Assembly (NCBI GenBank): GCA_029941905.1
Contig: JAPYTQ010000018.1
Location: 33,615-97,614, forward strand
Origin: JAHRVQ01 sp029941905
GTDB lineage: Bacteria; Pseudomonadota; Gammaproteobacteria; Pseudomonadales; Azotimanducaceae
Length of the DNA stretch: 64,000 nt
Reading direction: 5' to 3'
Positions 54,566 through 63,298 of the stretch are shown piece after piece. Made by a program: the position numbers and the translations under genes. The first letter of the stretch is position 1. Every line of letters starts with the position of its first letter. The notes beneath the pieces are model-generated. The model worked only from the letters and a program-made list of their open reading frames with translations. It ran no database searches and was not told where the DNA came from.

Positions 54566-55271
54566 GGTTGAGTTGGTATTGAGCGCTTGATGCCAGCGAG
54601 CCATCGACAGCAAAATTTCGCTCTTCAAAATATGTCCCCTTGCCTGTCATCTTCACAACCGTCCCGGCACAGGTGCCATACTGTTCGCCGAGGATAAAGC
54701 GAGCACTAAAGTCGGCACCGTCGCCACGGCAGGCAAGCAACTCAAACAAAGCATCCGGGTCGAACTGGCAGGCTTCGAGTTCCTGCAGGTGCTGCCGCCC
54801 TGAAATAACCTTGGGCCAGTTGCAGTCCAGCACCTGATTACTCAAGCCATAAAAGCCCGGAGACAACGAACGGAATTCCCGGGTCCGATTGCCATAGTAG
54901 TAAACCTGCCTGCCGTCAGAGATCAACAGATTAAAACCGCGGTATTCCTCAGCGCGTTCATCAACCTGGCGTAAATAGGATTCGCAATCCAGAGAACCCT
55001 TCAGGAATTGACTGGTCAATTCGCCACGTGAACGGGGTGGCAATGGGTCGGGTGGCACTTCCGCAAAGTTCGTGACGGCGGCAAACCGGCCTGTCTTTGT
55101 CACCCCAAGCCAGGTACCCCCTGCCTGCAGGTCTCGTCCGCCCAGCACGTTATTGTCATCCTGCCAAAACGTGGCGGTTTGAGTAGGTCTGGCGTGTTGT
55201 TCATCGCGATTGGCGGCTACAACAAGATGATGTTGGTCATCCGGGGATATAGCAAAGAGTATCAGGCACAT
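54549..55271 (-). CDS. NRDE (TANGO2-like) family protein
   Basis: A 240-residue protein beginning MCLILFAISPDDQHHLVVAANRDE; the N-terminal Cys2 and the NRDE motif define the family (transport and Golgi organization 2 in eukaryotes, possibly heme-related). FAAVTNFAEVP and GGRDLQAGGTWLGV are typical. The C-terminus GTSD and stop come from the palindromic element at 54452-54565, so the natural end may have been changed. Divergent from lgt. Confidence 0.82.
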   Translation of the reverse strand: MCLILFAISPDDQHHLVVAANRDEQHARPTQTATFWQDDNNVLGGRDLQAGGTWLGVTKTGRFAAVTNFAEVPPDPLPPRSRGELTSQFLKGSLDCESYLRQVDERAEEYRGFNLLISDGRQVYYYGNRTREFRSLSPGFYGLSNQVLDCNWPKVISGRQHLQELEACQFDPDALFELLACRGDGADFSARFILGEQYGTCAGTVVKMTGKGTYFEERNFAVDGSLASSAQYQLNQGTSD

Positions 55272-55366
55272 GGATTGTGGGTCGTATTAAAAAAGTCAGT
55301 TTATCATTTCGCGAACTTAACGGATAATAGCGGTATACACCTGATTGGCAATCATAGCCCTCACTT

Positions 55367-56221
55367 ATGTGGAACTATCCTCAAATTGATCCCGTAGCGA
55401 TTAGTCTTGGACCGATCGCCATACATTGGTACGCCTTGAGTTACCTGGTAGGGATTTCAATGGTGTGGTGGCATCTGACGCGTCGATCAAAAGTTTATGG
55501 ATCAAAAACTCCCGCATTGAAAGGAGGCCCAATACAGCTGAACGATGAGCAAATCTCCGACATGATTTTTTACGGTGTGCTGGGAGTCATCCTGGGTGGC
55601 CGGGTTGGTTACATGCTGTTTTACGGCCAACAGGAATTAATCCAAAATCCGTTATCAATCTTTACTGTCTGGAAGGGTGGTATGTCGTTCCACGGTGGCA
55701 TGCTCGGGGTTTTTATCGCAGCCTTTCTTTTCGCCCGGAAACAGAACACGACCTTTTTCCATATCACCGATTTTATTGCACCGAGCATTCCCATTGCACT
55801 TGGCATGGGCCGGATTGGCAATTTTGTTAATGCGGAATTGCCCGGCCGACTCACCGACGTGCCCTGGGCCGTAATCTATCCGGGTGATGTGGTTGCGCGA
55901 CATCCGTCGAGCTTGTACCAGGCTATGTTGGAAGGACCGATCCTGTTTTTGATACTGTGGCTGTTTACTCGCCAACCCCGACCGCTGGTTTCGGTGTCTG
56001 GCATGTTCATGGTGGGGTATGGTTGCCTGCGATTCACCTCGGAGTTTTTTCGGGAGCCAGATCTGCATCTGGGTTTTATTGCTTTTGACTGGCTGACGAC
56101 AGGACAACTACTGTGCATGCCAATGGTATTGTTCGGGCTGGCATTGCTGGTATACAGCTACAATAACCGCGACCAGGGTCTTTTCCCCGACAAAAAAGTT
56201 AGCACCCACCAGAAACACTGA
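55367..56221 (+). CDS. lgt: Prolipoprotein diacylglyceryl transferase
   Basis: Lgt adds diacylglycerol to the lipobox cysteine of pre-lipoproteins in the inner membrane. Seven or so helices, with the catalytic SFHGGMLGVF and signature MGRIGNFVNAELPGR and a final FFREPD. Length is 284 residues. thyA, often next to lgt, is not here; fabV follows. Confidence 0.95.
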   Translation: MWNYPQIDPVAISLGPIAIHWYALSYLVGISMVWWHLTRRSKVYGSKTPALKGGPIQLNDEQISDMIFYGVLGVILGGRVGYMLFYGQQELIQNPLSIFTVWKGGMSFHGGMLGVFIAAFLFARKQNTTFFHITDFIAPSIPIALGMGRIGNFVNAELPGRLTDVPWAVIYPGDVVARHPSSLYQAMLEGPILFLILWLFTRQPRPLVSVSGMFMVGYGCLRFTSEFFREPDLHLGFIAFDWLTTGQLLCMPMVLFGLALLVYSYNNRDQGLFPDKKVSTHQKH

Positions 56222-56320
56222 TTAAATAGTAATGTGGTATTCGGACCTTTTTCAAAGATGCCCCGGGTGAATGGGATAAAAGCCAAACGCGATCTACAAA
56301 GATGAAAGAGAACATCGAAT

Positions 56321-57529
56321 ATGATTATCAAGCCAAGAATAAAAGGTTTCCTTTGCACCACCGCGCATCCTGCGGGTTGTGAGTTGGATGTTCAGCAACA
56401 GATCGCCCACGTCGAATCCCAGGACCCGTTGACCAATGGACCCAAAAAGGTACTGGTCATTGGCGCATCCGGTGGCTATGGATTAGCCACAAGGATTAGT
56501 GCGGCATTCGGTTCGGGGGCTGCAACCATCGGTGTGTTCTTTGAACGCCCTGCGGTGAAAAAACGCACGGCCTCGGCGGGTTGGTACAAGTCTGCAGCGT
56601 TCACGCGCTTAGCCCAAGCCGCGGGATTGTATGCAACTAACATAAATGGTGATGCCTTCTCCGCTGAATTAAAGCAAGCCACCATTGATCTAATAAAAAA
56701 AGACCTGGGCAAAGTAGATATGGTGGTTTACTCACTCGCCGCGCCTGCAAGGCAATTGGCTGATGGGTCTGTGGTTAAGAACACGTTGAAACCCATCGGC
56801 GAACCTTTTGAAGGCGCAACGGTTGATTTTAACACCGCAACATTGCGACCCATTAGCCTTATGCCCGCTTCGGAGGAAGAGATTGCAGAAACAGTGCAGG
56901 TTATGGGGGGTGACGATTGGGAGCAGTGGATCAAAGAGCTGCTGGCTGCTGATGTTCTTGCGGATGGTTGTATCACCACGAATTATACTTACCTGGGTGG
57001 TGAGGCGACCTGGCCGATTTATTATCACGGCACTATTGGCCGCGCCAAGGAAGATCTGGACCGAGCAGCCAAAGCACTGGCTGAGCCCATGGCCGGTATC
57101 AACGGCAAGGCTTATGTGGCAGTTATGAAAGGTTTGTTGACCCAGGCGTCTTCCGCTATCCCCGGTATGGCGATCTACCTGTCGCTGCTGTTTAAGATTA
57201 TGAAAGAGAAAGGCACCCATGAAGGAAGTATTGAACAAACCACCCGGTTGTTCACGACGCGGCTGTTTAGCGGCAGCGCGCTCGGCGACAAAGCGGGAGA
57301 CCTGGATGAGCAGGGCAGAATCCGTCTGGATGACTGGGAGTTGCGTGATGAGATCCAGGATTTTGTGAAACAGCGCTGGTCCAGCGTGTCGGATGAAAAT
57401 TTGACTGAAATTTCGGATTTTGAAGGTTACCGGGCGGCTTTTTTACAGATGCATGGGTTTGACTTTGATGGCGTTGATTACGAGTTAGAGGTAGAGCAGG
57501 TCGTGCCAATGGACGTTGTTGAGTTTTAG
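56321..57529 (+). CDS. fabV: Trans-2-enoyl-ACP (CoA) reductase FabV
   Basis: FabV is the NADH-dependent enoyl-ACP reductase that is insensitive to triclosan. N-terminal MIIKPRIKGFLCTTAHPAGC and GASGGYGLATRI (cofactor site) are followed by the Tyr-X8-Lys active site within PIYYHGTIGRAKED. Length is 402 residues. No fabI is seen in the window. The 99-bp gap with lgt suggests its own promoter. Confidence 0.95.
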   Translation: MIIKPRIKGFLCTTAHPAGCELDVQQQIAHVESQDPLTNGPKKVLVIGASGGYGLATRISAAFGSGAATIGVFFERPAVKKRTASAGWYKSAAFTRLAQAAGLYATNINGDAFSAELKQATIDLIKKDLGKVDMVVYSLAAPARQLADGSVVKNTLKPIGEPFEGATVDFNTATLRPISLMPASEEEIAETVQVMGGDDWEQWIKELLAADVLADGCITTNYTYLGGEATWPIYYHGTIGRAKEDLDRAAKALAEPMAGINGKAYVAVMKGLLTQASSAIPGMAIYLSLLFKIMKEKGTHEGSIEQTTRLFTTRLFSGSALGDKAGDLDEQGRIRLDDWELRDEIQDFVKQRWSSVSDENLTEISDFEGYRAAFLQMHGFDFDGVDYELEVEQVVPMDVVEF

Positions 57530-57637
57530 CCACGGGTTGCTACGGGTAAAAGTCTCACAAAAGCTGCCGCGACATTCTCACAACCAACCCGGTCGGATCT
57601 GATTTCGGAGCAACACAGCATCATACAAACTGCATGC

Positions 57638-59014
57638 ATGCCGATTCAAGACCTGAAGACAGACCATTTTCATTATCTGGTAAAAACCCTGTACCGACCG
57701 CGGATTGCAGCATTCGGGTTGACGGTTTTAATCACCCTGAGTCAGTACCCGGGTGAGATGCAGCTTTCCTTGCCGATATTGTCACTGGTAACTCTGCTGA
57801 CTTGTTACCCTCACCTGATTTACTGGGTGACGGGGTTACGGTTCAACTCCGCCACTGGTGCGAGGTTCAGTTTATGCGCTGACAGTTTGCTGGTTGGCTG
57901 CCTGATTATTGCAAACGGGTTTTATCTGTTTGCCTCGTTGAGTTTTCTTATTCCCCTCGCACTTAGCACGCTCATTATTGCCCACCCGCGAGTCCTCGCG
58001 ATTAACCTGCTTATCGTCGTGCTCGTTGCGGTGACGGGCTGGTTGCTGGGTGCCGACGCCCAATACTCTGGATCTGCATTAACCAATAGTTTGTGCGCCT
58101 TCCTCTTGTTTTGCCATAGTTGCATGGTGGGATTCATGGGCTTCAGATTCACCGCCAATATGGACAAGTCTCGTCGTACCGCAAGCCAGCAACATGAAAA
58201 GCTGGCGGGTCTAACGGATTACTTAAAGCGTTATGTAGCGCCCCAGGTTTTCTCTTCTATCGAGACCAGTCGACAGAATATGCAGACCAATCGACGGCGT
58301 CTAACCGTATTCTTTTCTGATATTGAAGGCTTTACATCACTCATGGACGACCTTGAAGAAGAAACTGTTACTGCCATTCTGAATGAATACCTTAACACCA
58401 TGGCACAGATCGCGATCGAACACGGCGGCACGGTCGATAAGTTCATGGGAGATGGCATCATGGTCTTTTTTGGTGACCATGAATCCCTGGGAACCAGGAA
58501 AGATGCGCTTTGTTGTGTCCGCATGGCACTGGAAATGCGACGCAGCCTGAATTGCCTGCGTATTAAATGGAGGCAGGACGGGATATTCAGTGACCTGCAT
58601 ATTCGTATTGGCATCCATACCGGCTATTGCGCGGTGGGTAATTTCGGTTCTGAAGATCGCATGGACTATACGGCGATCGGCAGTACCGTAAATATTGCCA
58701 GCCGCCTTGAAGGCAAGGCATGCAGGGATGGTATATTAATATCACTTAACACCTTTAGGTTGATTTCGGATCAGTTGCGATGTGCTGAGCAGGTACCGGT
58801 AGAAGTTAAAGGAATCAAACGACCCATAGAAAATTACCTGGTAGTGGGAGAAAGAGCAGAATCACCATTTTGTTTTTTGGAGCAGGGTATCAAAGGCTTA
58901 CAGGTGAGTATGAACCCTGCATTGATTGACATTGAAAAAGCACGCGAGCTAATAGCCAAAGTTGAAACATCTATTTATAAGCTTGAGCTAAAACAAAAAG
59001 AATCCGCAGCATAA
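57638..59014 (+). CDS. Membrane class III adenylate cyclase
   Basis: A 458-residue protein. Roughly six N-terminal hydrophobic segments (residues 20-175) are followed by a class III catalytic domain: metal aspartates in VFFSDIEGFTSL and DKFMGDGIMVFFGD, substrate-specifying Lys (VDKF) and Asp (DYTAIGSTVNIASR), with Asn and Arg of the transition state in the last motif. The Lys/Asp pair argues for ATP, not GTP. It could feed the cAMP pathway that Chp systems control in Pseudomonas, where CyaB has a related layout. Confidence 0.85.
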   Translation: MPIQDLKTDHFHYLVKTLYRPRIAAFGLTVLITLSQYPGEMQLSLPILSLVTLLTCYPHLIYWVTGLRFNSATGARFSLCADSLLVGCLIIANGFYLFASLSFLIPLALSTLIIAHPRVLAINLLIVVLVAVTGWLLGADAQYSGSALTNSLCAFLLFCHSCMVGFMGFRFTANMDKSRRTASQQHEKLAGLTDYLKRYVAPQVFSSIETSRQNMQTNRRRLTVFFSDIEGFTSLMDDLEEETVTAILNEYLNTMAQIAIEHGGTVDKFMGDGIMVFFGDHESLGTRKDALCCVRMALEMRRSLNCLRIKWRQDGIFSDLHIRIGIHTGYCAVGNFGSEDRMDYTAIGSTVNIASRLEGKACRDGILISLNTFRLISDQLRCAEQVPVEVKGIKRPIENYLVVGERAESPFCFLEQGIKGLQVSMNPALIDIEKARELIAKVETSIYKLELKQKESAA

Positions 59015-59041
59015 GACAGTCTGTTGCTGTGACCGTTGATG

Positions 59042-59047
59042 TATAAT
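59042..59047 (+). promoter_or_regulatory. Candidate -10 box for hemE
   Basis: TATAAT 38 bp before the hemE ATG, in the 70-bp gap after the cyclase. A -35 at standard spacing is not clear. Confidence 0.4.
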
Positions 59048-59084
59048 ATATGGTTTTCATTATTGCGTAACAGCGACGAGTCCC

Positions 59085-60122
59085 ATGAACGAAGAACTGC
59101 AAAACTCCACATTTCTGAAAGCTTGCCGGGGTGAAAAAACTGACTACACCCCCATTTGGCTGAATCGGCAAGCCGGCCGGTATATGCCTGAATATCATGC
59201 CGTTAAGGGAGACACCAGTAGTCTGGATTTCTTCAAGACGCCTGAACTTGCTGCCAGGGCGACGCTTGATGCACAGAGAATTCTCGGCGTGGATGCTGCC
59301 ATTATGTTTGCCGACCTGTTGCCTATTCTTGAGCCCATGGGCTTGTTGCTGGATTACATCCCGGGTGTTGGACCCAATATCGAAAACCCTGTGCGAAGCC
59401 ATGATGCTATCGACGCCATGCGAATTGTACCCGCAGCCGACGCGATGCCATACATCGGTGATGTCATTCGGCTGATTCGAAATGAATTACCTGGTGATAT
59501 TCCCCTGATTGGTTTTGGTGGAGCACCGTTCACGCTGGCTTCGTATGCCATCGAAGGAAAGGGCTCCCGCAACTATGTGTTCGTCAAACAGATGATGTAT
59601 GGGGACACAGGTGCCTGGCATACATTGATGGAAAAGATCACCACCTGTGTGATCGACTACATGAACTACCAGATCGAATCTGGCGTACAGGCGGTGCAAC
59701 TGTTTGATAGCTGGGTTGGCTGCCTCTCCCCCAATGATTACAAGGAGTATGTTATGCCTCATACAGCGCGACTGATGCAGGCGATTAGCGGCACGGTGCC
59801 TGTGATTCATTTTGGTACTGGCAACCCGCAACTGACAGGATTAATGGCGAAGGCTGGCGGTGATGTACTGGGCTTGGATTGGCGATCGCCTTTAACTAAA
59901 ACCTGGGACGAAGTTGGCATTACCGCTGTGCAGGGCAATTTAGACCCGATTGTGTTATGTGCGACAAGGGAGGCTGTCAAGACGAAAGCCCGCGTGCTGC
60001 TTGACGAAGTGAGTGGCCGCAGTGGTCATATCTTTAATCTCGGCCACGGGATTATTCCCGAGACACCCGTCGATAATGTAAAAACGCTAGTTGATTTTGT
60101 GCATGAGTATTCATCCATCTGA
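59085..60122 (+). CDS. hemE: Uroporphyrinogen decarboxylase
   Basis: HemE decarboxylates uroporphyrinogen III to coproporphyrinogen III in heme synthesis. The signature PIWLNRQAGRYMPEYHAVK is near the N-terminus; AAIMFADLLPI and GFGGAPFTLASYAIEG are also family motifs. Length is 345 residues. It marks the left border of the integron: its stop lies 11 bp from the end of the converging intI pseudogene. Confidence 0.96.
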   Translation: MNEELQNSTFLKACRGEKTDYTPIWLNRQAGRYMPEYHAVKGDTSSLDFFKTPELAARATLDAQRILGVDAAIMFADLLPILEPMGLLLDYIPGVGPNIENPVRSHDAIDAMRIVPAADAMPYIGDVIRLIRNELPGDIPLIGFGGAPFTLASYAIEGKGSRNYVFVKQMMYGDTGAWHTLMEKITTCVIDYMNYQIESGVQAVQLFDSWVGCLSPNDYKEYVMPHTARLMQAISGTVPVIHFGTGNPQLTGLMAKAGGDVLGLDWRSPLTKTWDEVGITAVQGNLDPIVLCATREAVKTKARVLLDEVSGRSGHIFNLGHGIIPETPVDNVKTLVDFVHEYSSI

Positions 60123-60133
60123 ACAAAGAGTGG

Positions 60134-61129
60134 TCACTTGAATTGATTCGCTAGATCGTCCGGGCTCGGAAAAATATCCTCCAATGGGCTTCGAACCATA
60201 TGCCCGCCGCGCTTAAGCACATGGGTATAAATTTCAGTCGTTTCCACGGAAGAATGCCCTAGTTGTTGTTGTACAGTACGGATATCCATCCCATTCTGCA
60301 GAGCATGAGTTGCAAAAGAATGCCGTAGCGTATGTGCGCTGGCAGGTTTTGTAATATTCGAAGCAATCACTGCACGGCGAATGGCTTTCTGGAAGGCGCT
60401 CGCATCGATGTGATGGCGTCTTATTTCTCCTGAGCGAGGATCGGTGCTGATCTTAGATGCCGGGAAAACGTATTGCCATTTCCATTCTTTAGCTGCTCTG
60501 GGATACTTTCTTGTTAATGCGGTGGGTAGGTAAACGCTGCCTAATGCTTTTTCCAGGTCAGCGGTATGAAGCATTTGTGTGCGGTGTAGGTGACTTGAGA
60601 TTGTTTGGTGAAGCTGCACTGGAAGCGTAACGATTCTGTCTTTAGCGCCTTTTCCATCATGAACATGAAGGCAATGGTAGTGAAAGTCGATATCCTTTAC
60701 TCTCAAACGTAAACATTCCATCAGTCGAAGACCCGATCCGTACAGGAGTGCCGCGATGATCAGGTGGATGCCTTGCAATCGAATCAATAGCGTTTTGACC
60801 TCTTCCTGGCTTAGCACAACTGGCAGCTTCTGAGGTTTCTTGGCTCTGGCATCGGCGGATATATCTCCAAGAGGGCTGTCGATAACGTTCTTGTACAGGA
60901 ACACGAGAGCATTGAGCGCCTGGTTTTGAGTGTTAGCTGCGACATTTCAATTTACCGCCAGATGTGTAAGGTACTCAACTACCTCCGTATCATGCATGTC
61001 TTTCGGGTGACGCTTATTGTGAAACAAGATGATTCGTTTTGCCCATTGCACATAGGCTTGTTCGGTTCTGATACTGTAGTTACGAACGCGAATGGTATGA
61101 CGTAGCTGATCAAGTAATTTGGAATTCAT
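60134..61129 (-). pseudogene. intI: Integron integrase, interrupted by one in-frame TGA
   Basis: A tyrosine recombinase of the integron type, 331 codons from ATG 61129. Codon 61 is TGA (60949-60947); the frame continues on both sides without a shift (LTHLAVN-stop-NVAANTQNQALNALVFLY). Upstream is the core-binding domain (LLDQLRHTIRVRNYSIRTEQ). Downstream are the integron-specific patch (YPRAAKEWKWQYVFPAS) and catalytic residues: Arg in SGLRLMECLRLR, HTLRHSFATH, and LGHSSVETTEIYTH with Tyr. Only the single stop disables it. A GTG at 60904 could start a truncated catalytic domain, which would lack most of the DNA clamp. Confidence 0.92.
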
Positions 61130-61220
61130 GAGAATAGTGTGATCGAATGGTGGCTGAGTAATCAGCATCTAAAGGCCATTAAGTTCGTGCGAGATCATAT
61201 TTTGATGAGTGAGGTTAGTA

Positions 61221-61403
61221 AGATAGGCGGCAGGATATCCGTGCTTATCCAGAGTAGACTGCGACAACGCCGCGTTTACTTCCAGATAGGCGGCCAAAAA
61301 TAGCAAGATAAGACCAGAGAGCTTTTTAAATGATTGAGACTACAACAGAAATCAAGGAATTCCGGAGTATACTGATTTTTTTCCAGCTACTATCTTGTTA
61401 GGC
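61221..61403 (+). promoter_or_regulatory. attI-like region with core site GTTAGGC and two 11-bp direct repeats
   Basis: The last core site before the first cassette is GTTAGGC (61397-61403); recombination would be between G61397 and T61398. AGATAGGCGGC occurs at 61221-61231 and again at 61284-61294 in the same orientation; attI sites carry extra integrase-binding direct repeats, so these are candidates. The rest of 61130-61397 shows no gene. No LexA-type CTG-N10-CAG site was seen near the intI start. Confidence 0.6.
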
Positions 61404-61411
61404 AACAAACT

Positions 61412-61855
61412 ATGTCATTAGAAGATCTGGGCAACATAGGGGAATTTATCGCATCTATCGGAGTGGTCTTCTCCCTCATCTACTTGGCTTTTCAAGTAAG
61501 AGACAACTCACGCTTCATACAAGAAAACACCGCCTTTTTGAGAGCTACAAACGAAATCACTTCAAATGACCATGTGACGGTTACTAGGCAAATTTTATTT
61601 GATCATCCTGATCTTATTGAGATTCAACGGAAAGGTAATAAGGGGCTAGACCTTGACCCTCAAGAATCCACAAAGTATGAGATTTTGACTCGTTCGGCTT
61701 TTGAAGGCCACTATACATATTTTGTTCAAAACCAAAGAGGACTTACTGGGAGTGAAATATGGGACTATTGGAGTAACTTTTTTGATCACTACTGTATGTC
61801 TCCGGGGGTAATTAAATGGTGGGACAATGCAAAAAGCGACTTCCATCCAGATTAG
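61412..61855 (+). CDS. Cassette 1: small membrane-anchored protein of unknown function
   Basis: A 147-residue protein starting 14 bp into the cassette. The N-terminus LGNIGEFIASIGVVFSLIYLAFQVRDNSRFI has one membrane helix followed by charged residues. The C-terminus has MSPGVIKWWDNAKSDFHPD. It resembles a widespread uncharacterised family I recall with NIGEFIGxIAVxxxLIYLAxQIRQN at the start and a WW motif near the end. No Shine-Dalgarno is evident, so expression may depend on a short leader from a cassette promoter. Confidence 0.75.
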   Translation: MSLEDLGNIGEFIASIGVVFSLIYLAFQVRDNSRFIQENTAFLRATNEITSNDHVTVTRQILFDHPDLIEIQRKGNKGLDLDPQESTKYEILTRSAFEGHYTYFVQNQRGLTGSEIWDYWSNFFDHYCMSPGVIKWWDNAKSDFHPD

Positions 61856-61885
61856 CAAAAATATATTGATCAAAAAATTGGTAAT

Positions 61886-61972
61886 GCCTAACATGACAAT
61901 CAAGCCGCTCGTTTCACTCGCTCGGACGCTCCGCAGCAAAGCTGCTCCGCGCCGCTTATTGTGGTGTTATGT
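61886..61972 (+). repeat. attC site of cassette 1 (87 bp)
   Basis: R'' is GCCTAAC (61886-61892) and R' is GTTATGT (61966-61972). R'' complements the GTTAGGC that opens cassette 1. The inner L boxes are CAATCAAGC and GCTTATTG, which pair with an extra unpaired C, as expected for the extrahelical base that orients the folded bottom strand. Confidence 0.92.
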
Positions 61973-62020
61973 GCATAATAGCGTTTGCTGAATAGTTTCA
62001 CTTTCTCCTACGAGTTACTT

Positions 62021-62503
62021 ATGAGAAGGCCACAAGGACATGAAATTGCTGCGGCTGATTCAAAAAGAATTGGACTGGGGCAGAATGTATTAGATTTGTA
62101 TTTTCGACCCAAGAGCATTGAAAAATGGAAAGATGGAAAAATTTATGAGTTTCTCGGAGTCGGGATGTTCAGGAAAGCTGTTGTGGGTTTTGGACACTTT
62201 TTTGGACTAGAAAACAATAAGGGAAATAACTACTTTATTTGTGACACAAGCACGGAAGGGCTAAGAGTCTTTGAGAAGAAAACGAGAAGAAATGAAGCTA
62301 TGCATTTCCCGGTAGCAATTTTGTTGACATACGGGATTATTGTAGCTTTAGTCGAAGGTAGGTATGCAACAGTTTATGTCGGAGCTTTCGTTTGGTTTTT
62401 TAACGCTTATCCAGCCATGCTCCAAAGATATAACCGCGTAAGAATAGAAAATATTATCTGTAGGGTGAAGTCGAGAAGGACAACTGTTGTGGCAAGTGAA
62501 TGA
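62021..62503 (+). CDS. Cassette 2: protein with two C-terminal membrane helices, unknown function
   Basis: A 160-residue protein from ATG 62021; a TTG at 61985 in frame would add 12 residues. The N-terminal half is soluble and mixed (RIGLGQNVLDLYFRPKSIEKW, FFGLENNKGNNYFICD). Two hydrophobic segments follow: AMHFPVAILLTYGIIVALVEG and ATVYVGAFVWFFNAYPAML. The tail is basic. I do not recognise the family. Confidence 0.65.
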   Translation: MRRPQGHEIAAADSKRIGLGQNVLDLYFRPKSIEKWKDGKIYEFLGVGMFRKAVVGFGHFFGLENNKGNNYFICDTSTEGLRVFEKKTRRNEAMHFPVAILLTYGIIVALVEGRYATVYVGAFVWFFNAYPAMLQRYNRVRIENIICRVKSRRTTVVASE

Positions 62504-62507
62504 ACGC

Positions 62508-62565
62508 ACATAACAAACAAATCAAGGAGATGCGCTACGCGCACTCTTTATTAAAGACGTTATAA
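62508..62565 (+). repeat. attC site of cassette 2 (58 bp)
   Basis: R'' ACATAAC (62508-62514) complements GTTATGT, the leading core site of cassette 2. R' is GTTATAA (62559-62565). L boxes AATCAAGGAG and CTCTTTATT pair with one extra base. It is the shortest attC of the four, near the known lower limit. Confidence 0.88.
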
Positions 62566-62568
62566 GCC

Positions 62569-62949
62569 TTGAACGCTGAGACTGACTACTTGGAAGGTCT
62601 TAGAGAGATAGCCTCTACACGTTCAAAATGCGCAGCTTCTTTTTGGAAATCTACGGGTGCGTGGATGGGAGTGAACATTGCTTTGGTCACTATCTATCCA
62701 AATCCCTACCTATTTGGTATCAATCTAGTTACATTCGGCTTACTGGGTAGCTGGCTAGCTCAAACTCATGGGAAACTGGTGTGTCCGAGATGTGGTGAAC
62801 ATTTCTTAAAACCGATTTCTACCTGGTGGTTCGGTGTTAAAGGTTGGTACCCTCCAACTTGGCAGGCACCACAACAGTGCCAAAATTGCGGTTTGAGTCT
62901 TACACTGCTACAAGGAAAATGGACTGTGCGAAAGGAATGGCCACAATGA
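62569..62949 (+). CDS. Cassette 3: membrane protein with a C-terminal zinc ribbon
   Basis: A 126-residue protein, TTG start at 62569, nine bases into the cassette. One or two hydrophobic segments (WMGVNIALVTIY, FGINLVTFGLLGSWLA) are followed by four cysteines in two pairs, LVCPRCGEHF and QQCQNCGLSL, a zinc-ribbon layout. Trp-rich WWFGVKGWYPPTWQ lies between them. Function unknown. The stop is 7 bp before attC. Confidence 0.65.
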   Translation: MNAETDYLEGLREIASTRSKCAASFWKSTGAWMGVNIALVTIYPNPYLFGINLVTFGLLGSWLAQTHGKLVCPRCGEHFLKPISTWWFGVKGWYPPTWQAPQQCQNCGLSLTLLQGKWTVRKEWPQ

Positions 62950-62956
62950 AGACAGT

Positions 62957-63037
62957 TTATAACAAGCCGCTGAAATCGCCTTCGGCCGGGACGCTTCGCA
63001 GCGAAGCTGCTATGCGCCCTTTAGCGGAACGTTATGC
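62957..63037 (+). repeat. attC site of cassette 3 (81 bp)
   Basis: R'' TTATAAC (62957-62963) complements GTTATAA, the leading core site of cassette 3. R' is GTTATGC (63031-63037). L boxes CCGCTGAAA and TTTAGCGG pair with an extra G. The stem interior (CGCTTCGCAGCGAAGC) forms a strong terminal hairpin. Confidence 0.92.
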
Positions 63038-63049
63038 ACCTGAGGCGAC

Positions 63050-63298
63050 ATGACCCCAACAGTTTTTAGAGAGAAAGGGTACAAGTTTTTCTTCTTTTCG
63101 CTTGAAGAATCACGCATGCATGTTCATGTGAGATCACCAGACGGTGAAGCCAAGCTATGGCTTGAGCCACAGATCGAAATTGCAAGAAATTATCGACTTT
63201 CAGATGTACAATTACATGAAGTCCAACGAATCGTAACGGTACACAGCGATGAGCTCATCACAGCGTGGAAAAAACACTTCGGTGATCGCGGTAACTGA
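63050..63298 (+). CDS. Cassette 4, first gene: DUF4160 protein
   Basis: An 82-residue protein of the DUF4160 family: PTVFREKGYKFFFFSLEESR, MHVHVRSPDGEAKLWLEP, and a final LITAWKKHFG. GAGG lies just before the ATG. DUF4160 and DUF2442 genes are commonly adjacent and have been suspected of being toxin-antitoxin pairs; that role is hypothesis. It overlaps the next gene by 50 bp in another frame. Confidence 0.85.
   Translation: MTPTVFREKGYKFFFFSLEESRMHVHVRSPDGEAKLWLEPQIEIARNYRLSDVQLHEVQRIVTVHSDELITAWKKHFGDRGN

Noticed and set aside
60134..61168. Two adjacent recombinase genes, or TGA read as an amino acid
   Set aside because: The two pieces are in the same frame and together make one IntI. No other gene in the window uses TGA as sense, and many end with it.
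61130..61200. LexA box controlling intI
   Set aside because: Only CTG-N6-CAG spacing was found, not the CTG-N10-CAG needed for LexA.
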